Shown: one piece after another, positions 20,614 to 30,473 of the stretch | Layout: every line of letters starts with the position of its first letter | How positions within the stretch are numbered: position 1 is the stretch's first letter | Assembly (NCBI RefSeq): GCF_000696385.1 | Contig: NZ_JJMN01000010.1 | Coordinates: forward strand, 1-64,000 | Length of the DNA stretch: 64,000 nt | Reading direction: 5' to 3' | DNA from: Vibrio metoecus | GTDB lineage: Bacteria > Pseudomonadota > Gammaproteobacteria > Enterobacterales > Vibrionaceae | The notes under the pieces: model-generated | What the model saw: only the letters and a program-made list of their open reading frames with translations | Told to the model about the DNA's origin: nothing | Databases searched by the model: none | Translations under genes and position numbers: made by a program

Positions 20614-21759
20614 ATGAGTTTTCTTATGACAAAACGTTGGACACTTCTGGCAACCTTGATTGGTGTTGGGGTTGCTGGGGGGTATTACACTTTGGCTTAT
20701 TCTCCTGAAACGTCATCACCGTTGCCAACGCTCAGTGTCAGCCGTGGCACAATCGAAAAGCAAGCTGTCGCCGTAGGTCAGATCGTGCCTTCGCATGCGG
20801 TCGCGATAAAATCACAAATTAACGGCATTGTCGGAGAAATTTACGTGCACGAAGGTCAGCACGTTGACCAAGGACAACCGCTGATCAAAGTACGCCCCAA
20901 CCCAACGCCACAAGCGTTAACCGATGCCTCTACCGAACTCATGCAAAGTGAGGCCAATTTAGAATCAGATTTACAACGCTTGGACAACCTTGAGCGTTTA
21001 GTCAAACAGCAGATTATTCCTGCCAACTATGATGATTACGTTCGTGCGAAAGCCGATGTCAAAGCCAAGAAAGCCGAAGTGCAGCAAAAACGCCAGAATT
21101 TGGAATTAATTCGCAGCGGTGAAGCATCGATTGGGCAAGCAAAACTTTCCTCTACCCTTTACGCCCCCATCAGTGGCACGATTTTAAATATCAAAGTCGA
21201 AGTCGGAGAGCCCATCATCTCCACTGAATCAAGCCAAGCCGCAACGGAAATGATGCAACTAGCGGATATGAAAAATATCGTGTTCAAAGGTAGCGTCAGT
21301 GAGCATGATGCCGCTCAGCTCAATGTTGGCATGCCCGCCACCATCACGGTTGCGCCTTATCCTGAACAATCGATTCAAGGTCAGGTCCGTAAAGTCGCCA
21401 TCCAATCTGAACGCTTAAATAATCCAGAAAACAAAGAGAACAAAAGTTTTGATAACGGTTTTGAGGTTGAAATAGCTCAACTGCAGATCCCCGAGAGCAT
21501 CACGTTACGTTCTGGTTTTTCTGCCAGCGCTCAAATTACCTTGCAACGGGCAGATAATGTACTCACCTTACCGGAGCGGGCGCTCAAGTTTGAAGCGGAC
21601 TCGCCCATGGTGTTGATTGCCGATAACTCTGCACAAGGTTACACCGCTCATCCGGTCAAGCTAGGTTTGTCTGACGGAGTACAGGTTGAAATTTTAGAGG
21701 GGGTTACCGAACAAGAAAGTGTTGTGGATAACAGCATGCTGGGAGGCCTGCATGAATAA
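20614..21759 (+). CDS. MacA-like periplasmic adaptor (HlyD family)
   Basis: A 381-aa membrane-fusion protein with one N-terminal membrane anchor (about 9-28). A biotinyl-lipoyl half-domain contains AVAIKSQINGIVGEIYVHEGQHVDQG, a coiled-coil hairpin spans about 95-165, and the second lipoyl half is SSTLYAPISGTILNI. Beta-barrel and membrane-proximal domains follow. It links an inner-membrane ABC transporter to an outer-membrane TolC-like channel. Start at ATG 20614 or 20626; neither has a strong ribosome site. It overlaps the outer-membrane channel gene by 8 bases. Confidence 0.9.
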   Translation: MSFLMTKRWTLLATLIGVGVAGGYYTLAYSPETSSPLPTLSVSRGTIEKQAVAVGQIVPSHAVAIKSQINGIVGEIYVHEGQHVDQGQPLIKVRPNPTPQALTDASTELMQSEANLESDLQRLDNLERLVKQQIIPANYDDYVRAKADVKAKKAEVQQKRQNLELIRSGEASIGQAKLSSTLYAPISGTILNIKVEVGEPIISTESSQAATEMMQLADMKNIVFKGSVSEHDAAQLNVGMPATITVAPYPEQSIQGQVRKVAIQSERLNNPENKENKSFDNGFEVEIAQLQIPESITLRSGFSASAQITLQRADNVLTLPERALKFEADSPMVLIADNSAQGYTAHPVKLGLSDGVQVEILEGVTEQESVVDNSMLGGLHE

Positions 21760-23012
21760 ACGCTTTCTCACAGCTTGGTTATTGGGCAGTTTTTTTGTTC
21801 CACATACGGTATGGGCATTGTCTATCGAACAAGCCTGGCAGCAAGCCAAACAACAATCACCCGATGCGCGAATTGCTGAACTCTCCGTGCAGCTTAGTGT
21901 GCAAGATCAGCATTTAGCGAAAAGTGAACTCTTGCCCTCGCTGTCCGGTACTGCAGGGGTAAACTGGTCAGAGAATAACAACGGTTCCAACAACTATGGC
22001 GCAACACTTGAACAAACCTTGTGGGACAGCCGAAAATGGAGCGCGTTAGATAAAGCAGACGCGAGCTGGGTTTTAGCTCAGCTTAGAACGCAACCAAGCC
22101 TATAACCAACTTGCCCATCAACTTCTCACCGCTTACTTTGAGTTGGCAGAAGCCCAAGGTAATTTGACGCTTGCCCAACAGAAACAAGCCGACGGTAAAC
22201 AGCTCTTGGCCATTGCTGAGCAACGTTATCTCGCGGGAAAAATCAAATCTGTCGAGCTGGAAGAGCTGCGCGTTAATCAGCTTGATGAAGAATCCACCAT
22301 TTTAAATGCTCAAGCGCAACTGGAAACCAAGCGTAGCCTGCTTGCGATTTTGATTAATGCTTCGGCGCCACAAGTGAGTGAAGTCAACACTCACACCCAA
22401 ACGCCAACGTGGACGTTTGACCAAGAACTCGATCACTGGTTAACCGCCGCCAAAGACCACAGTCCAGAACTGCTGATTGCGATACAAAGAGTGGCCATTA
22501 ACCAGATCGCTAAACAACAGAGTCAAAGCGGCTACTACCCTACCTTACGAGCCTCCGCCGGCTATCAAGATGGCGATCAACAAAAGGGGGAATTTAATGC
22601 AGGCTTAACACTCTCCATCCCGATCGACTTGAATGGAGCAACCCGCAGCGATAACGAAAAAGCTCATCTCAACTGGTTGATGGCACAGCAGCAACAGCGC
22701 AAAGTGGAAATCGAACTGGATCAAAATTTGCGTCAGCAAGTGCAACAAGTCGAGATCGAGTGGCAACAAATTGCAATGGCGGATCAGCAAGTGACACACC
22801 GAGAACAGGTGTTACGTAGCAAACAGAAACTGTTTGATGCCGGTTTAGCCGAGGCTTCTGATTTAATTGATGCGCACAACAGTCTGTTTCGCGCCAAGCA
22901 TAATCTAGCCAGCCGTTGGTATGCTTACTGGCGTCAACGTATCGCGTTACTCAAACTCACTGGGCTGTTAAACGACGATGCCATCGCGCAGCTTTCAGGA
23001 GCATTCCGCTAA
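21752..23012 (+). pseudogene. TolC-like outer-membrane channel, single frameshift
   Basis: Outer-membrane efflux protein, about 419 aa. The N-terminal part from ATG 21752 has a signal peptide (MNKRFLTAWLLGSFFVPHTVWA) and SIEQAWQQAKQQSPDARIAEL. Near 22081-22090 the frame slips: one surplus base around CAGCTTAGAACG hides QLERNQAYNQLAHQLLTAYF, which continues in the second half (AEAQGNLTLAQQKQADGKQL to the end). Both outer-membrane-efflux repeats are otherwise intact. The stop overlaps the next ATG as TAATG. Probably sequencing error. Confidence 0.87.
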
Positions 23013-24226
23013 TGCGCATTTTGTTACAGCAATCATGGCAAACCTTGCTCGCCCACCGCCTAAAAAGTCTTCTGGCGATTACAGCGATCAGTTGGGGTGT
23101 GGTTTCTGTCATCCTATTGATGGCTCTGGGTGAAGGTTTTTATCGTGCTCAAACTGAATCGTTTCGCTTTCTATTGCAAGAAACACAAATGGTGGCTTCA
23201 GGGCAAACCAGTGAAATATGGCAAGGAATGCCCGCACGCAGAACCATTCAACTGACCGAACCCTTAATGCGAGAAGTGGCACATCGCCCAGAAATTCAAC
23301 GCTATTCGATTGTATATGACCAACGCGAGGCCAAGATTACCCAACTTCGTGGAACACCAATCGGCAGTATGGTCAGCGGTGTCGATAGCGGATATTTTGA
23401 ACTGGCAGGTTTAAAACTGATTGTCGGGTCACGAGATTTCAGCCCTTACGACAATCACAATCACCGCCGAGTCGCGATTGTGGGTGACCAAATTGCGGCC
23501 AATAGTCAAGTGAAGATCGGGGACTGGTTGAAGATTCGCGGCATTACATTCCGAGTGATCGGCATTATGGATGATGAAAGCAGCCGTTTTTCATTTGGTG
23601 ACAGCAATAAGGTATTCATTCCTTCTGCAACGTTTAAAGATATTTGGGATCAGCAACCCAACATGATGTTGGTGCTACCAAGCGAAGGCGTGTCCGGCTG
23701 GGCTTTACGTGAGCAGCTCAGAATGATCTTTGCTAAACGGTTACATTTCTCCCCAACTGACCAAGAAGCCGTCTTCCTTCCTGACTTTGGTAGCGGAGTC
23801 GAAGTGATTACCGCGATTTTACGTGGCATCCAAGCCTTCCTAGCCGCCAGTGGCATGATGACGATGGCTGTCGGAATTTTAGGGGTCGCCAATATGATGT
23901 TTCTGGCAGTGACCGAACGCACCAGAGAGATCGGTGTGCGACTCGCGATTGGGGCAACACCACAAAAAATCCAACGGCAATTTCTGCTCGAAGGATTGTT
24001 ACTGGTGATTTTAGGTACCGGTCTGGGTTTATTGTTTGCCTATCTCGGAATAGCCTTACTGAAATACATTGGATTACCAACATGGCTTGGTGAACCAACA
24101 ATCACGGTGACAACCTTAGCGTTATCACTCACTGTAACCGGTGTTTTAGCACTTGCGGCAGCCTATTTCCCAGCACAACGAGCCGCGCAACTAGAGCCAG
24201 TGGTCGCTCTCAGTAGTCGGAGCTAA
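23012..24226 (+). CDS. MacB-type ABC permease (first)
   Basis: A 404-aa FtsX/MacB-type permease. It has an N-terminal transmembrane helix (about 17-37) and a large periplasmic MacB core domain (AGLKLIVGSRDFSPYDNHNHRRV is typical). Three C-terminal helices include MMTMAVGILGVANMMFLAVTERTREIGVRLAIGA. No ATPase is fused. The start at 23012 overlaps the preceding stop. It probably pairs with the second permease as a heterodimer. Confidence 0.9.
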   Translation: MRILLQQSWQTLLAHRLKSLLAITAISWGVVSVILLMALGEGFYRAQTESFRFLLQETQMVASGQTSEIWQGMPARRTIQLTEPLMREVAHRPEIQRYSIVYDQREAKITQLRGTPIGSMVSGVDSGYFELAGLKLIVGSRDFSPYDNHNHRRVAIVGDQIAANSQVKIGDWLKIRGITFRVIGIMDDESSRFSFGDSNKVFIPSATFKDIWDQQPNMMLVLPSEGVSGWALREQLRMIFAKRLHFSPTDQEAVFLPDFGSGVEVITAILRGIQAFLAASGMMTMAVGILGVANMMFLAVTERTREIGVRLAIGATPQKIQRQFLLEGLLLVILGTGLGLLFAYLGIALLKYIGLPTWLGEPTITVTTLALSLTVTGVLALAAAYFPAQRAAQLEPVVALSSRS

Positions 24227-24231
24227 GCCAT

Positions 24232-25512
24232 ATGTTACCGATAAGACAAATTATGCAAGAAATGGCGGCAGAAAAATTGCGCTTGGGCCTCACCATTTTA
24301 GCGGTGGCTTGGTCAACCCTGTGTATTGCGGGTTTACTGGCCGTCGGTGAAGGGCTTCGCAATGGAATTGTGCGCACCATTCAAAATGGCAATGGCAATC
24401 TTATTTATGTCAGTGGCGGCTTAGCGACTCAAACTTATGGGCGTTTTCATGAGGGACAAGCGCTTTCTCTCACCGAGCAAGATAGTCAAGTCTTGGCCGC
24501 TCTACCTATGGTCAAACGCGCGCTTCCTTCGGCCGAGTGGCAAGAGCTGATCACGTTTGCAGATAAGCGTTCATGGATGATGCCTTACGCGGTCAAAAGT
24601 GAGTATCAGGCGATGAATAAACTGCGCTTGTTACCCGGCGGGCGTTGGTTTAATCCATTGGATGAATCTCAACAAAGAAAAGTCGTCGTACTCGGTTATC
24701 AGCTCGCGGTACAGCTGTTTAACCAACAAGAGGGCGATTGGTTTCGTGGTGGAGAATTAGAACAAGATCCAATTGGGCAAATCGTTAAAATTGGTGTGCA
24801 TCAATTTACCGTAATTGGCGTGTTGGCAAAAAACAGCGGCAATATTGAGCAAGGCTCACCCAGGTTGAGTTACAGTGGCTTTACGCCTTTCAGCACTTGG
24901 CAGCGTTTTCACCCCAACCAAGCGATCAGCGGAATTAACCTTGAACCGAGGGTGGGCAGTGACCGTCAAGCGTTAGCAGCCACGGTACAGCAAGTGTTAA
25001 AACGCAAATACGCCGCGAGCTTGCAAGATCAGCAAATTGTCATGGTGCAAGACCACTTTTTGAGCCAGAAAAGTATGCAGCAGTTTCTGCTGAGACTACA
25101 AAGCTTCCTTGGCATTATTGGGTTTATCACTTTAGCCGTGGCAAGTTTAGGCATTACCAATGTGATGTTTGCTACCGTGAAACGAGCAACGCGCGACATT
25201 GGCGTACGCATGGCCGTAGGTGCAACCCCCAATACCATTCGCTGCCACTATTTGGCTCAATCTTTGATCACCATGGGATTGGGAGGAATTGCTGGCTTAG
25301 GTGTGACATTTGCGATGGTTCGCCTACTCGCCGCCATTCCTTTACAGGGCAATCCGATTTATGACCACTTAGGCCAACCGGTTCCAGAGCTGTCGCTCAG
25401 CGTCATTGCGATAGTGATTGTCACCCTTACCGTGATGGGCATTGTTGCTGCTTGGTTACCCGCCAATCACGCAGCAAAAGTGACACCGTTACAAGCATTA
25501 CAGAGTGAATAA
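24232..25512 (+). CDS. MacB-type ABC permease (second)
   Basis: A 426-aa paralogue of the preceding permease with the same topology: one N-terminal helix, a periplasmic MacB core (SEYQAMNKLRLLPGGRWFNP), and three C-terminal helices with SLGITNVMFATVKRATRDIGVRMAVGATPN. Five bases separate it from the first permease, and ATAATG joins it to the ATPase gene. Two different permease halves plus a free ATPase is the layout of LolCDE-like or peptide/antibiotic exporters rather than fused MacB. Confidence 0.9.
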   Translation: MLPIRQIMQEMAAEKLRLGLTILAVAWSTLCIAGLLAVGEGLRNGIVRTIQNGNGNLIYVSGGLATQTYGRFHEGQALSLTEQDSQVLAALPMVKRALPSAEWQELITFADKRSWMMPYAVKSEYQAMNKLRLLPGGRWFNPLDESQQRKVVVLGYQLAVQLFNQQEGDWFRGGELEQDPIGQIVKIGVHQFTVIGVLAKNSGNIEQGSPRLSYSGFTPFSTWQRFHPNQAISGINLEPRVGSDRQALAATVQQVLKRKYAASLQDQQIVMVQDHFLSQKSMQQFLLRLQSFLGIIGFITLAVASLGITNVMFATVKRATRDIGVRMAVGATPNTIRCHYLAQSLITMGLGGIAGLGVTFAMVRLLAAIPLQGNPIYDHLGQPVPELSLSVIAIVIVTLTVMGIVAAWLPANHAAKVTPLQALQSE

Positions 25513-26213
25513 TGAAGTCTTTATCTCCTGCTCCTTTGGTGGAGCTACAGCAAATTTGTAAACATTACACCAGTGGGCAAAACGTGGTTAAAGCGCTTGA
25601 TGGCGTCGACTTAACCATTCGTCACGGTGAATTCTTGGCAATTCTCGGACCTTCGGGATCGGGTAAATCAACCCTGATGAACGTACTAGGCTGTTTGGAT
25701 AAACCTACCGCGGGCCGCTATCAATTGGACGGACATCCGGTCGATAGCCTAAGCACTCAACAACTGGCTGCGATCCGCAATCAAAAGATTGGTTTTGTGT
25801 TCCAAAGCTTCAACCTATTGGAATACGCCAGCGCGCTGGATAACGTCGCCCTACCTTTGGTGTATGCGGGAGTGAAAGCTAAAGAACGTCGCCGACGCGC
25901 CACGGAACTCTTGACCCGAGTTGGCCTTGCGGATCGCTTAGATCACAAACCCAATCAGTTGTCAGGCGGGCAAAAGCAGCGCGTTGCGATTGCGCGAGCG
26001 CTGATCAATCAGCCGCAAATTCTGCTAGCCGACGAGCCAACTGGTGCTCTGGATTCAAAATCCGGAGCCGAAATTGAAGCACTGTTCAATGAATTGCACC
26101 GCGAAGGTCGCACCATTATCGTCGTCACTCATGATAATGAGCTAGCCAAACGTACTAAGCGAATTGTGACCATTCGAGATGGGCAAGTCGTCAGTGATGA
26201 GCCCACGGCTTAA
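25512..26213 (+). CDS. MacB/LolD-type ABC ATPase
   Basis: A 233-aa ATPase with Walker A GPSGSGKST, Q-loop GFVFQSFNLL, signature LSGGQKQRVAIARAL, Walker B LLADEPTGALD and H-loop VTHDNE. It powers the two permeases upstream. MacB-family exporters act by mechanotransmission, pushing periplasmic substrates (toxins, siderophores, antibiotics, lipoproteins) through TolC. The substrate is not given by the sequence. Confidence 0.93.
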   Translation: MKSLSPAPLVELQQICKHYTSGQNVVKALDGVDLTIRHGEFLAILGPSGSGKSTLMNVLGCLDKPTAGRYQLDGHPVDSLSTQQLAAIRNQKIGFVFQSFNLLEYASALDNVALPLVYAGVKAKERRRRATELLTRVGLADRLDHKPNQLSGGQKQRVAIARALINQPQILLADEPTGALDSKSGAEIEALFNELHREGRTIIVVTHDNELAKRTKRIVTIRDGQVVSDEPTA

Positions 26214-26235
26214 CTACCACCTAATGGTGCGGATA

Positions 26236-26266
26236 AAACAAACGGCGCGTGATGCGCCGTTTGTTT
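26236..26266. terminator. Bidirectional terminator between exporter and cio operons
   Basis: AAACAAACGGCGC (26236-26248) pairs perfectly with GCGCCGTTTGTTT (26254-26266) around a 5-base loop. It sits between two convergent operons. Confidence 0.8.
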
Positions 26267-26287
26267 GGGTTCAGGAATAATAAGAAG

Positions 26288-27280
26288 TCACAGATAGCTT
26301 AGATCGGTCGCTTTGCCTTTGAAAATCCGATACACAAAAAAGGTGTACAGCAAGATGGTCGGCATGACGATCACCACACCAATCCCCACCACCATCAAGG
26401 TATCAGGGGAAGACGCCGCCTGCTGCGCAGTCATGAGTCCGGGGACGATCTCGGGAAAGAAGCTGTACGCGAGCCCGAGGAAACTCAATCCAAAAATCAG
26501 CACCACACCAAAGAAAGGCCATTGCACACCCGCATCATTCACCGTCGGTACGCGTTTGAGATAGCGATCCACCACTAAAATCGTGGCAAAAACGATAATA
26601 GGGATCGGCGCAAGCAGGATCACCTCAGGAAAACTAAACCAACGTTCTGCGACTGCAGAATTCACCCATGGATTGACCAAACTCACCGACAGCACCCCTA
26701 ACGCGGCCAGCCATCCCGCTTTACGCGACCAGCGGGCGGCACGCACTTGCAGCTCTCCTTCGGTTTTGAGCACCAACCAAGCACCACCAATATACACATA
26801 GGCGGCGGCCACACAGAGCGCACTCAGCACCGCAAAAGCATAAGCTTCGGGCGCAGATTCAAACCCGACGACATAACGGCCAATCATATAGCCTTGAGTA
26901 AGCGCGGCCAGCAGAGAGCCGATTTTAAAGCACAGATCCCAATAATCTTTGTGGTCGGCTTTGGCTTTTGCCCGAAAATCAAACGCGACTCCACGCATGA
27001 TAAGCGCGATTAACATCAACGCAGTCGGCAGATAAAGCTCGGTAAATATCAAGCTATGTGCCGTAGGAAAGGCAATCAGCAAGATACCGACAGCCAACAC
27101 TAACCAAGTTTCATTGGCATCCCAAAATGGGCCAATCGAGGCAATCATTCGATCGCGCTGCGCCACATCATTACGCGGCAGTAAAATGCCCACGCCCAAG
27201 TCATAACCATCCAACACCGCGTACATAAATACGGTGAAACCCAACAACAACAAATAAATTTCTGGCAAATACTGCATCAT
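26288..27280 (-). CDS. cioB: bd-type quinol oxidase subunit II (CioB-like)
   Basis: A 330-aa CydB/CioB subunit with about eight or nine transmembrane helices. It has GFTVFMYAVLDGYDLGVGIL, SIGPFWDANETWLVLAVGILL and AFPTAHSLIFTELYLPTALMLIAL. With subunit I it forms a terminal oxidase reducing oxygen with quinol. It is shorter than E. coli CydB and closer to the cyanide-insensitive (Cio) branch. Its ATG overlaps the cioA stop by 4 bases. Confidence 0.92.
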   Translation of the reverse strand: MMQYLPEIYLLLLGFTVFMYAVLDGYDLGVGILLPRNDVAQRDRMIASIGPFWDANETWLVLAVGILLIAFPTAHSLIFTELYLPTALMLIALIMRGVAFDFRAKAKADHKDYWDLCFKIGSLLAALTQGYMIGRYVVGFESAPEAYAFAVLSALCVAAAYVYIGGAWLVLKTEGELQVRAARWSRKAGWLAALGVLSVSLVNPWVNSAVAERWFSFPEVILLAPIPIIVFATILVVDRYLKRVPTVNDAGVQWPFFGVVLIFGLSFLGLAYSFFPEIVPGLMTAQQAASSPDTLMVVGIGVVIVMPTILLYTFFVYRIFKGKATDLSYL

Positions 27281-28617
27281 AGCGCGGCCTTTGTAGAGCT
27301 TGGTGAAACCTGCGGTGCTTGTCCGGTTTTACGCGCAAGGTAAAACAGGGTGTGAACATAAGCGACCAACAACACAACATAAGTAATGAGATAAAGGGTC
27401 AGCGAGATCCCAACCGAGCGACTGGCCACAGTGGTCACGGCTTCAGAGGTACGCAATACGCCACTCACCAACCAAGGCTGGCGACCAATTTCCGTGACAT
27501 ACCAGCCCGCTATCGTGGCCACCCAACCCGAAAAGGTCATGCCGATTAAGGCGTACATATAGGGTTTGGGCAGCGGTTTATTACGCCATAAACGCCAAGC
27601 GCCAAACCAACTGACCAGCAGCATCAGTACCCCTACTCCCACCATGACCCGAAACCCAAAGAACAGTGGTGCAACGGGGGGATGATCTGGCGCGAAGGCA
27701 TCAAGTCCAACAATTTCCCCATTCATATCGTGGGTTAAAATCAAACTGGCCAGATGGGGAATACCAAGAGCAAAATCATTGCTGCGAGTCTGTTCATTTG
27801 GCAGAGCAAACAGCAGTAGCGGTGCGCCGCGCTCGGTCTGCCATACCCCCTCCATCGCCGCAATTTTCGCGGGTTGATGTTCTAAGGTGTTGAGGCCGTG
27901 TAAATCCCCCACCAAGATCTGCACGGGAATCGCTAACGCAGCCACACTCACAGCCACTTTTAAACCCATTTTGGCGGCTTGATGTTTGGCGTTACGCAAC
28001 ACTTGATAAGCACTGATCCCGGCAATCAAAAAACTTGCCGTCAATGCCGATGCCAGCAAAGTATGCGCTAAGCGATATGGCATCGAGGGGGTTTAAAAAA
28101 TCACCTCCTTCCAACTGGTGACATGCACCACGCCATCAATTACTTCATAACCGGCTGGAGTGTGCATCCAACTGTTGAGCACCAGAATCCAAAACGCGGA
28201 TAAACTTGTGCCCACGGCCACGAGCACAGTCGATAAAGTGTGCAACCATTCCGGTACTCGCCCTCGGCCAAACAGCATCACGCCAAGAAATGTCGCTTCC
28301 ATAAAGAAGGCCGTCATCACTTCATAACCGAGTAAAGGGCCAGCCACATTGCCCACCCGTTCCATAAAGCCCGGCCAGTTAGTGCCAAATTGAAAACTCA
28401 TGGTAATGCCCGACACCACCCCAAGAGCAAAAGTCAGCGCAAACACTTTTACCCAGAAATAGTAGAGATCGAGCCACTGCTCGGTCTGCGTTCGAATATA
28501 ACGCCATTTGAAAAACACCAGCATCCAGCCAAGGGCAATGGTGATAGTGGGGAACAATATGTGAAAACTGATATTGGCGGCGAACTGGATCCGCGACAAC
28601 ATGAGGGTATCTAACAT
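27277..28617 (-). pseudogene. cioA: bd-type quinol oxidase subunit I (CioA-like), in-frame stop
   Basis: CydA/CioA subunit, about 446 codons, carrying haems b558, b595 and d. It starts MLDTLMLSRIQFAANISFH with the conserved haem-ligand His19, then WVKVFALTFALGVVSGITM. The short Q-loop region marks the CioA subtype. An in-frame TAA (28093-28095) divides it after TSWKEVIF; the second part resumes in the same frame at MPYRLAHTLLASALTASFL. The context TTTTTT-AAA-CCCCC looks like three homopolymers each one base too long; removing one T, A and C gives EVIFNPSMPYRLAH, as in the family. GAGGAAAAGAG precedes the ATG. Confidence 0.9.
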
Positions 28618-28745
28618 CTCTTTTCCTCAAACAATGAAACAAACCAGTGATGGTGTCTTCAACACTTTCCATCGTTATTGACTGTTACGTCATGGATACT
28701 GGAATGGTTTAGTCAGCGCAGAGTCATTTCTCCGCACTGCCAAAT

Positions 28746-28759
28746 TTGATTTGTATCAA
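28746..28759. promoter_or_regulatory. FNR box upstream of cioAB
   Basis: TTGATTTGTATCAA is a perfect match to TTGAT-N4-ATCAA, the FNR/ANR site. It lies about 130 bases upstream of the cioA start on the minus strand and about 50 bases upstream of a small plus-strand open frame. Oxygen-responsive control of a bd oxidase by FNR is well known in other bacteria. Confidence 0.7.
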
Positions 28760-28809
28760 TTTTCAGAAAGCAAACCGAGGGAAAAGGTGTATCTAAAAGC
28801 GGAGAAATG

Positions 28810-28878
28810 ATGACAAAACATTACGTGATAAGGGTAAAAAATGAAGAGACGGATCTCGATCGCGCCACGCTTGAATAG
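28810..28878 (+). CDS. Possible very small protein
   Basis: ATG 28810 (another ATG at 28807) follows GGAGAA at 28801-28806 and encodes MTKHYVIRVKNEETDLDRA plus three more residues (TLE) before a TAG at 28876-28878. The same frame stays open after the TAG to a TAA at 28921-28923. The sequence is highly charged, with no membrane segment or signal peptide. It could be a genuine small protein, a slightly longer one interrupted by a base error, or chance. I do not recognise a family. Confidence 0.25.
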   Translation: MTKHYVIRVKNEETDLDRATLE

Positions 28879-28952
28879 CTGCTTGACCCGAAAAAGCTCA
28901 CACAAGGCGGGATTGCCCATTAAACCTTAGCCATAAACCCCAGCCATAAAAC

Positions 28953-28980
28953 AATTCGCCCCTCATTGGAGGGGCGAATT
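28953..28980 (-). terminator. Terminator of the anion transporter gene
   Basis: AATTCGCCCCTC (28953-28964) pairs with GAGGGGCGAATT (28969-28980) around ATTG. On the minus strand it is followed by GTTTTA, just after the transporter stop. Confidence 0.82.
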
Positions 28981-28998
28981 CTATGAAAGAGCGAGGCT

Positions 28999-30390
28999 CT
29001 ACGCACCAATCCAACCTAGCCATTGCCACCAGAGATAATCGAGTGGCATCAATACTAATAATGTGATCGCTGCCAATGGCAAGGTAATCTTCAATAGCTT
29101 GGCTAAAGGTTCTTGAGAAAGTTGCATAGCCACCAACAAAGGAGCAACCTGATAAGGAAAGATGACCGTTGAGAAGCCAATCACTTGGGTCATCAACACC
29201 GCGGACAGTGAAAAACCGGTGGCTTGCGCAAAATCCGCAGCCATTGGCGTTAATACGGTAGGAACACCAGGCACAGTTGCCACAAGGCCCGTTAAGGTCG
29301 CAATCCATGACAAGGCCATAAAACTTTGAAATGGAGAATTCGCATCATTTGGCAAAAGCTGGCTCAACCCTTTACCTAGCTCCGACCCTAACCCAGAATT
29401 ATTGACCAATGTCCCCAAGCCAAGTGCAGCAGCGACAAAAATCACAGTGGCAAAATCTACCGAACTGTTAAAACTTTTCGCATCTAAAACACCCCATTTC
29501 GGTAAGAGTAAAATAATGGCCGTTGCTAAACCGATCCAAGCTGCGTTGATACCATGTAGGCTATCCGTCACCCAAAATAGCAGAGTGATCCCAAGCAATA
29601 ATGCTACTTTTCGCTGTTTCGCTACATCATCAGCACGTTTTTCCTTTACTAGAGGAGCTTGACTATTCAGACGATCAGGAAACATCCACAACACTAGCAG
29701 CACGATCAAAATGGATTTGATGAAACCTAAAATCGGGAAATGCAACAGCAGATATTCTGTGTAACCAAAGCGGATGCTAAATAACTGCTCACTGGCCCCA
29801 GTCAGAATCATATTAGGTATGTTAGAAGGCAATACCGCAAAACTTGGCATGTTACAGGACAAGGCTAAAGCGGTTGCAACGCCAATTCGGCCGTTACTGC
29901 CTCGATTAAGTCCTACCTGATCGGCTAACGCCATACCAATTGGCACTAAAATAACCGCTCTGCCCACGGATGAAGGCATCACGAGCCCAAGCAAAGCAGC
30001 GCTGGCAACTAAACCAGCAATTAATTTTGGGTAGCTGGTCGTCAGAACCGGTGCTATAGACGAGGCGAGACGTTGGCTCAACCCTGAAACGGAAATCGCA
30101 CTGCCAATCACAAAACCAGAGATGATCAGCCATACGGCTGTTGAGCCGAATCCAGAAAAAAGTAGCTGCGGATCGAGCAAATGAAAAATCGTACTGAATG
30201 CGAAAAAAATTAGGCCAGCCATAAATGGCGGTACAAATCCGGTGATCCACAAGATCAGGGTAAGCAATACCACAGCAGCGCTGTAAGAAAAGTGTGCAGG
30301 ATAAGTACTCAACGGAAAAATACCCAGCAACAATACGGCAGATAACCCAAAATACAATGCGAGTTTTTTAAAGCTGAAATCACCTTGCAT
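28999..30390 (-). CDS. SLC13/DASS-type anion:sodium symporter
   Basis: A 463-aa inner-membrane transporter with about 11-12 helices. It resembles the divalent anion:Na+ symporter family (di- and tricarboxylates, sulfate), with NMPSFAVLPSNIPNMILTGA and the mirrored VATVPGVPTVLTPMAADFAQ as the two reentrant-loop regions. I start at ATG 30390 because AAGGAGATCACT stands just before it. The frame extends upstream to 30480 but overlaps the divergent regulator gene. Adjacent divergent AraC-type regulator suggests substrate-induced expression. Substrate not determined. Confidence 0.82.
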   Translation of the reverse strand: MQGDFSFKKLALYFGLSAVLLLGIFPLSTYPAHFSYSAAVVLLTLILWITGFVPPFMAGLIFFAFSTIFHLLDPQLLFSGFGSTAVWLIISGFVIGSAISVSGLSQRLASSIAPVLTTSYPKLIAGLVASAALLGLVMPSSVGRAVILVPIGMALADQVGLNRGSNGRIGVATALALSCNMPSFAVLPSNIPNMILTGASEQLFSIRFGYTEYLLLHFPILGFIKSILIVLLVLWMFPDRLNSQAPLVKEKRADDVAKQRKVALLLGITLLFWVTDSLHGINAAWIGLATAIILLLPKWGVLDAKSFNSSVDFATVIFVAAALGLGTLVNNSGLGSELGKGLSQLLPNDANSPFQSFMALSWIATLTGLVATVPGVPTVLTPMAADFAQATGFSLSAVLMTQVIGFSTVIFPYQVAPLLVAMQLSQEPLAKLLKITLPLAAITLLVLMPLDYLWWQWLGWIGA

Positions 30391-30473
30391 AGTGATCTCC
30401 TTATGAATTGGTTGCTTAATGAACATATGCCTCCTACTATACTCCACCTTGAATGGCGCATTAAGGTAGTGAT

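Larger units (their letters stand above)
28618..28952. other. Region upstream of cioAB
   Basis: About 330 bases that hold the cioAB leader and promoter. It contains an imperfect inverted repeat at 28648-28672 (GATGGTGT/ACAC-TTTC-CATC) in the expected leader, the FNR box at 28746-28759 and one very small open frame on the plus strand. I see nothing else. Confidence 0.5.
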
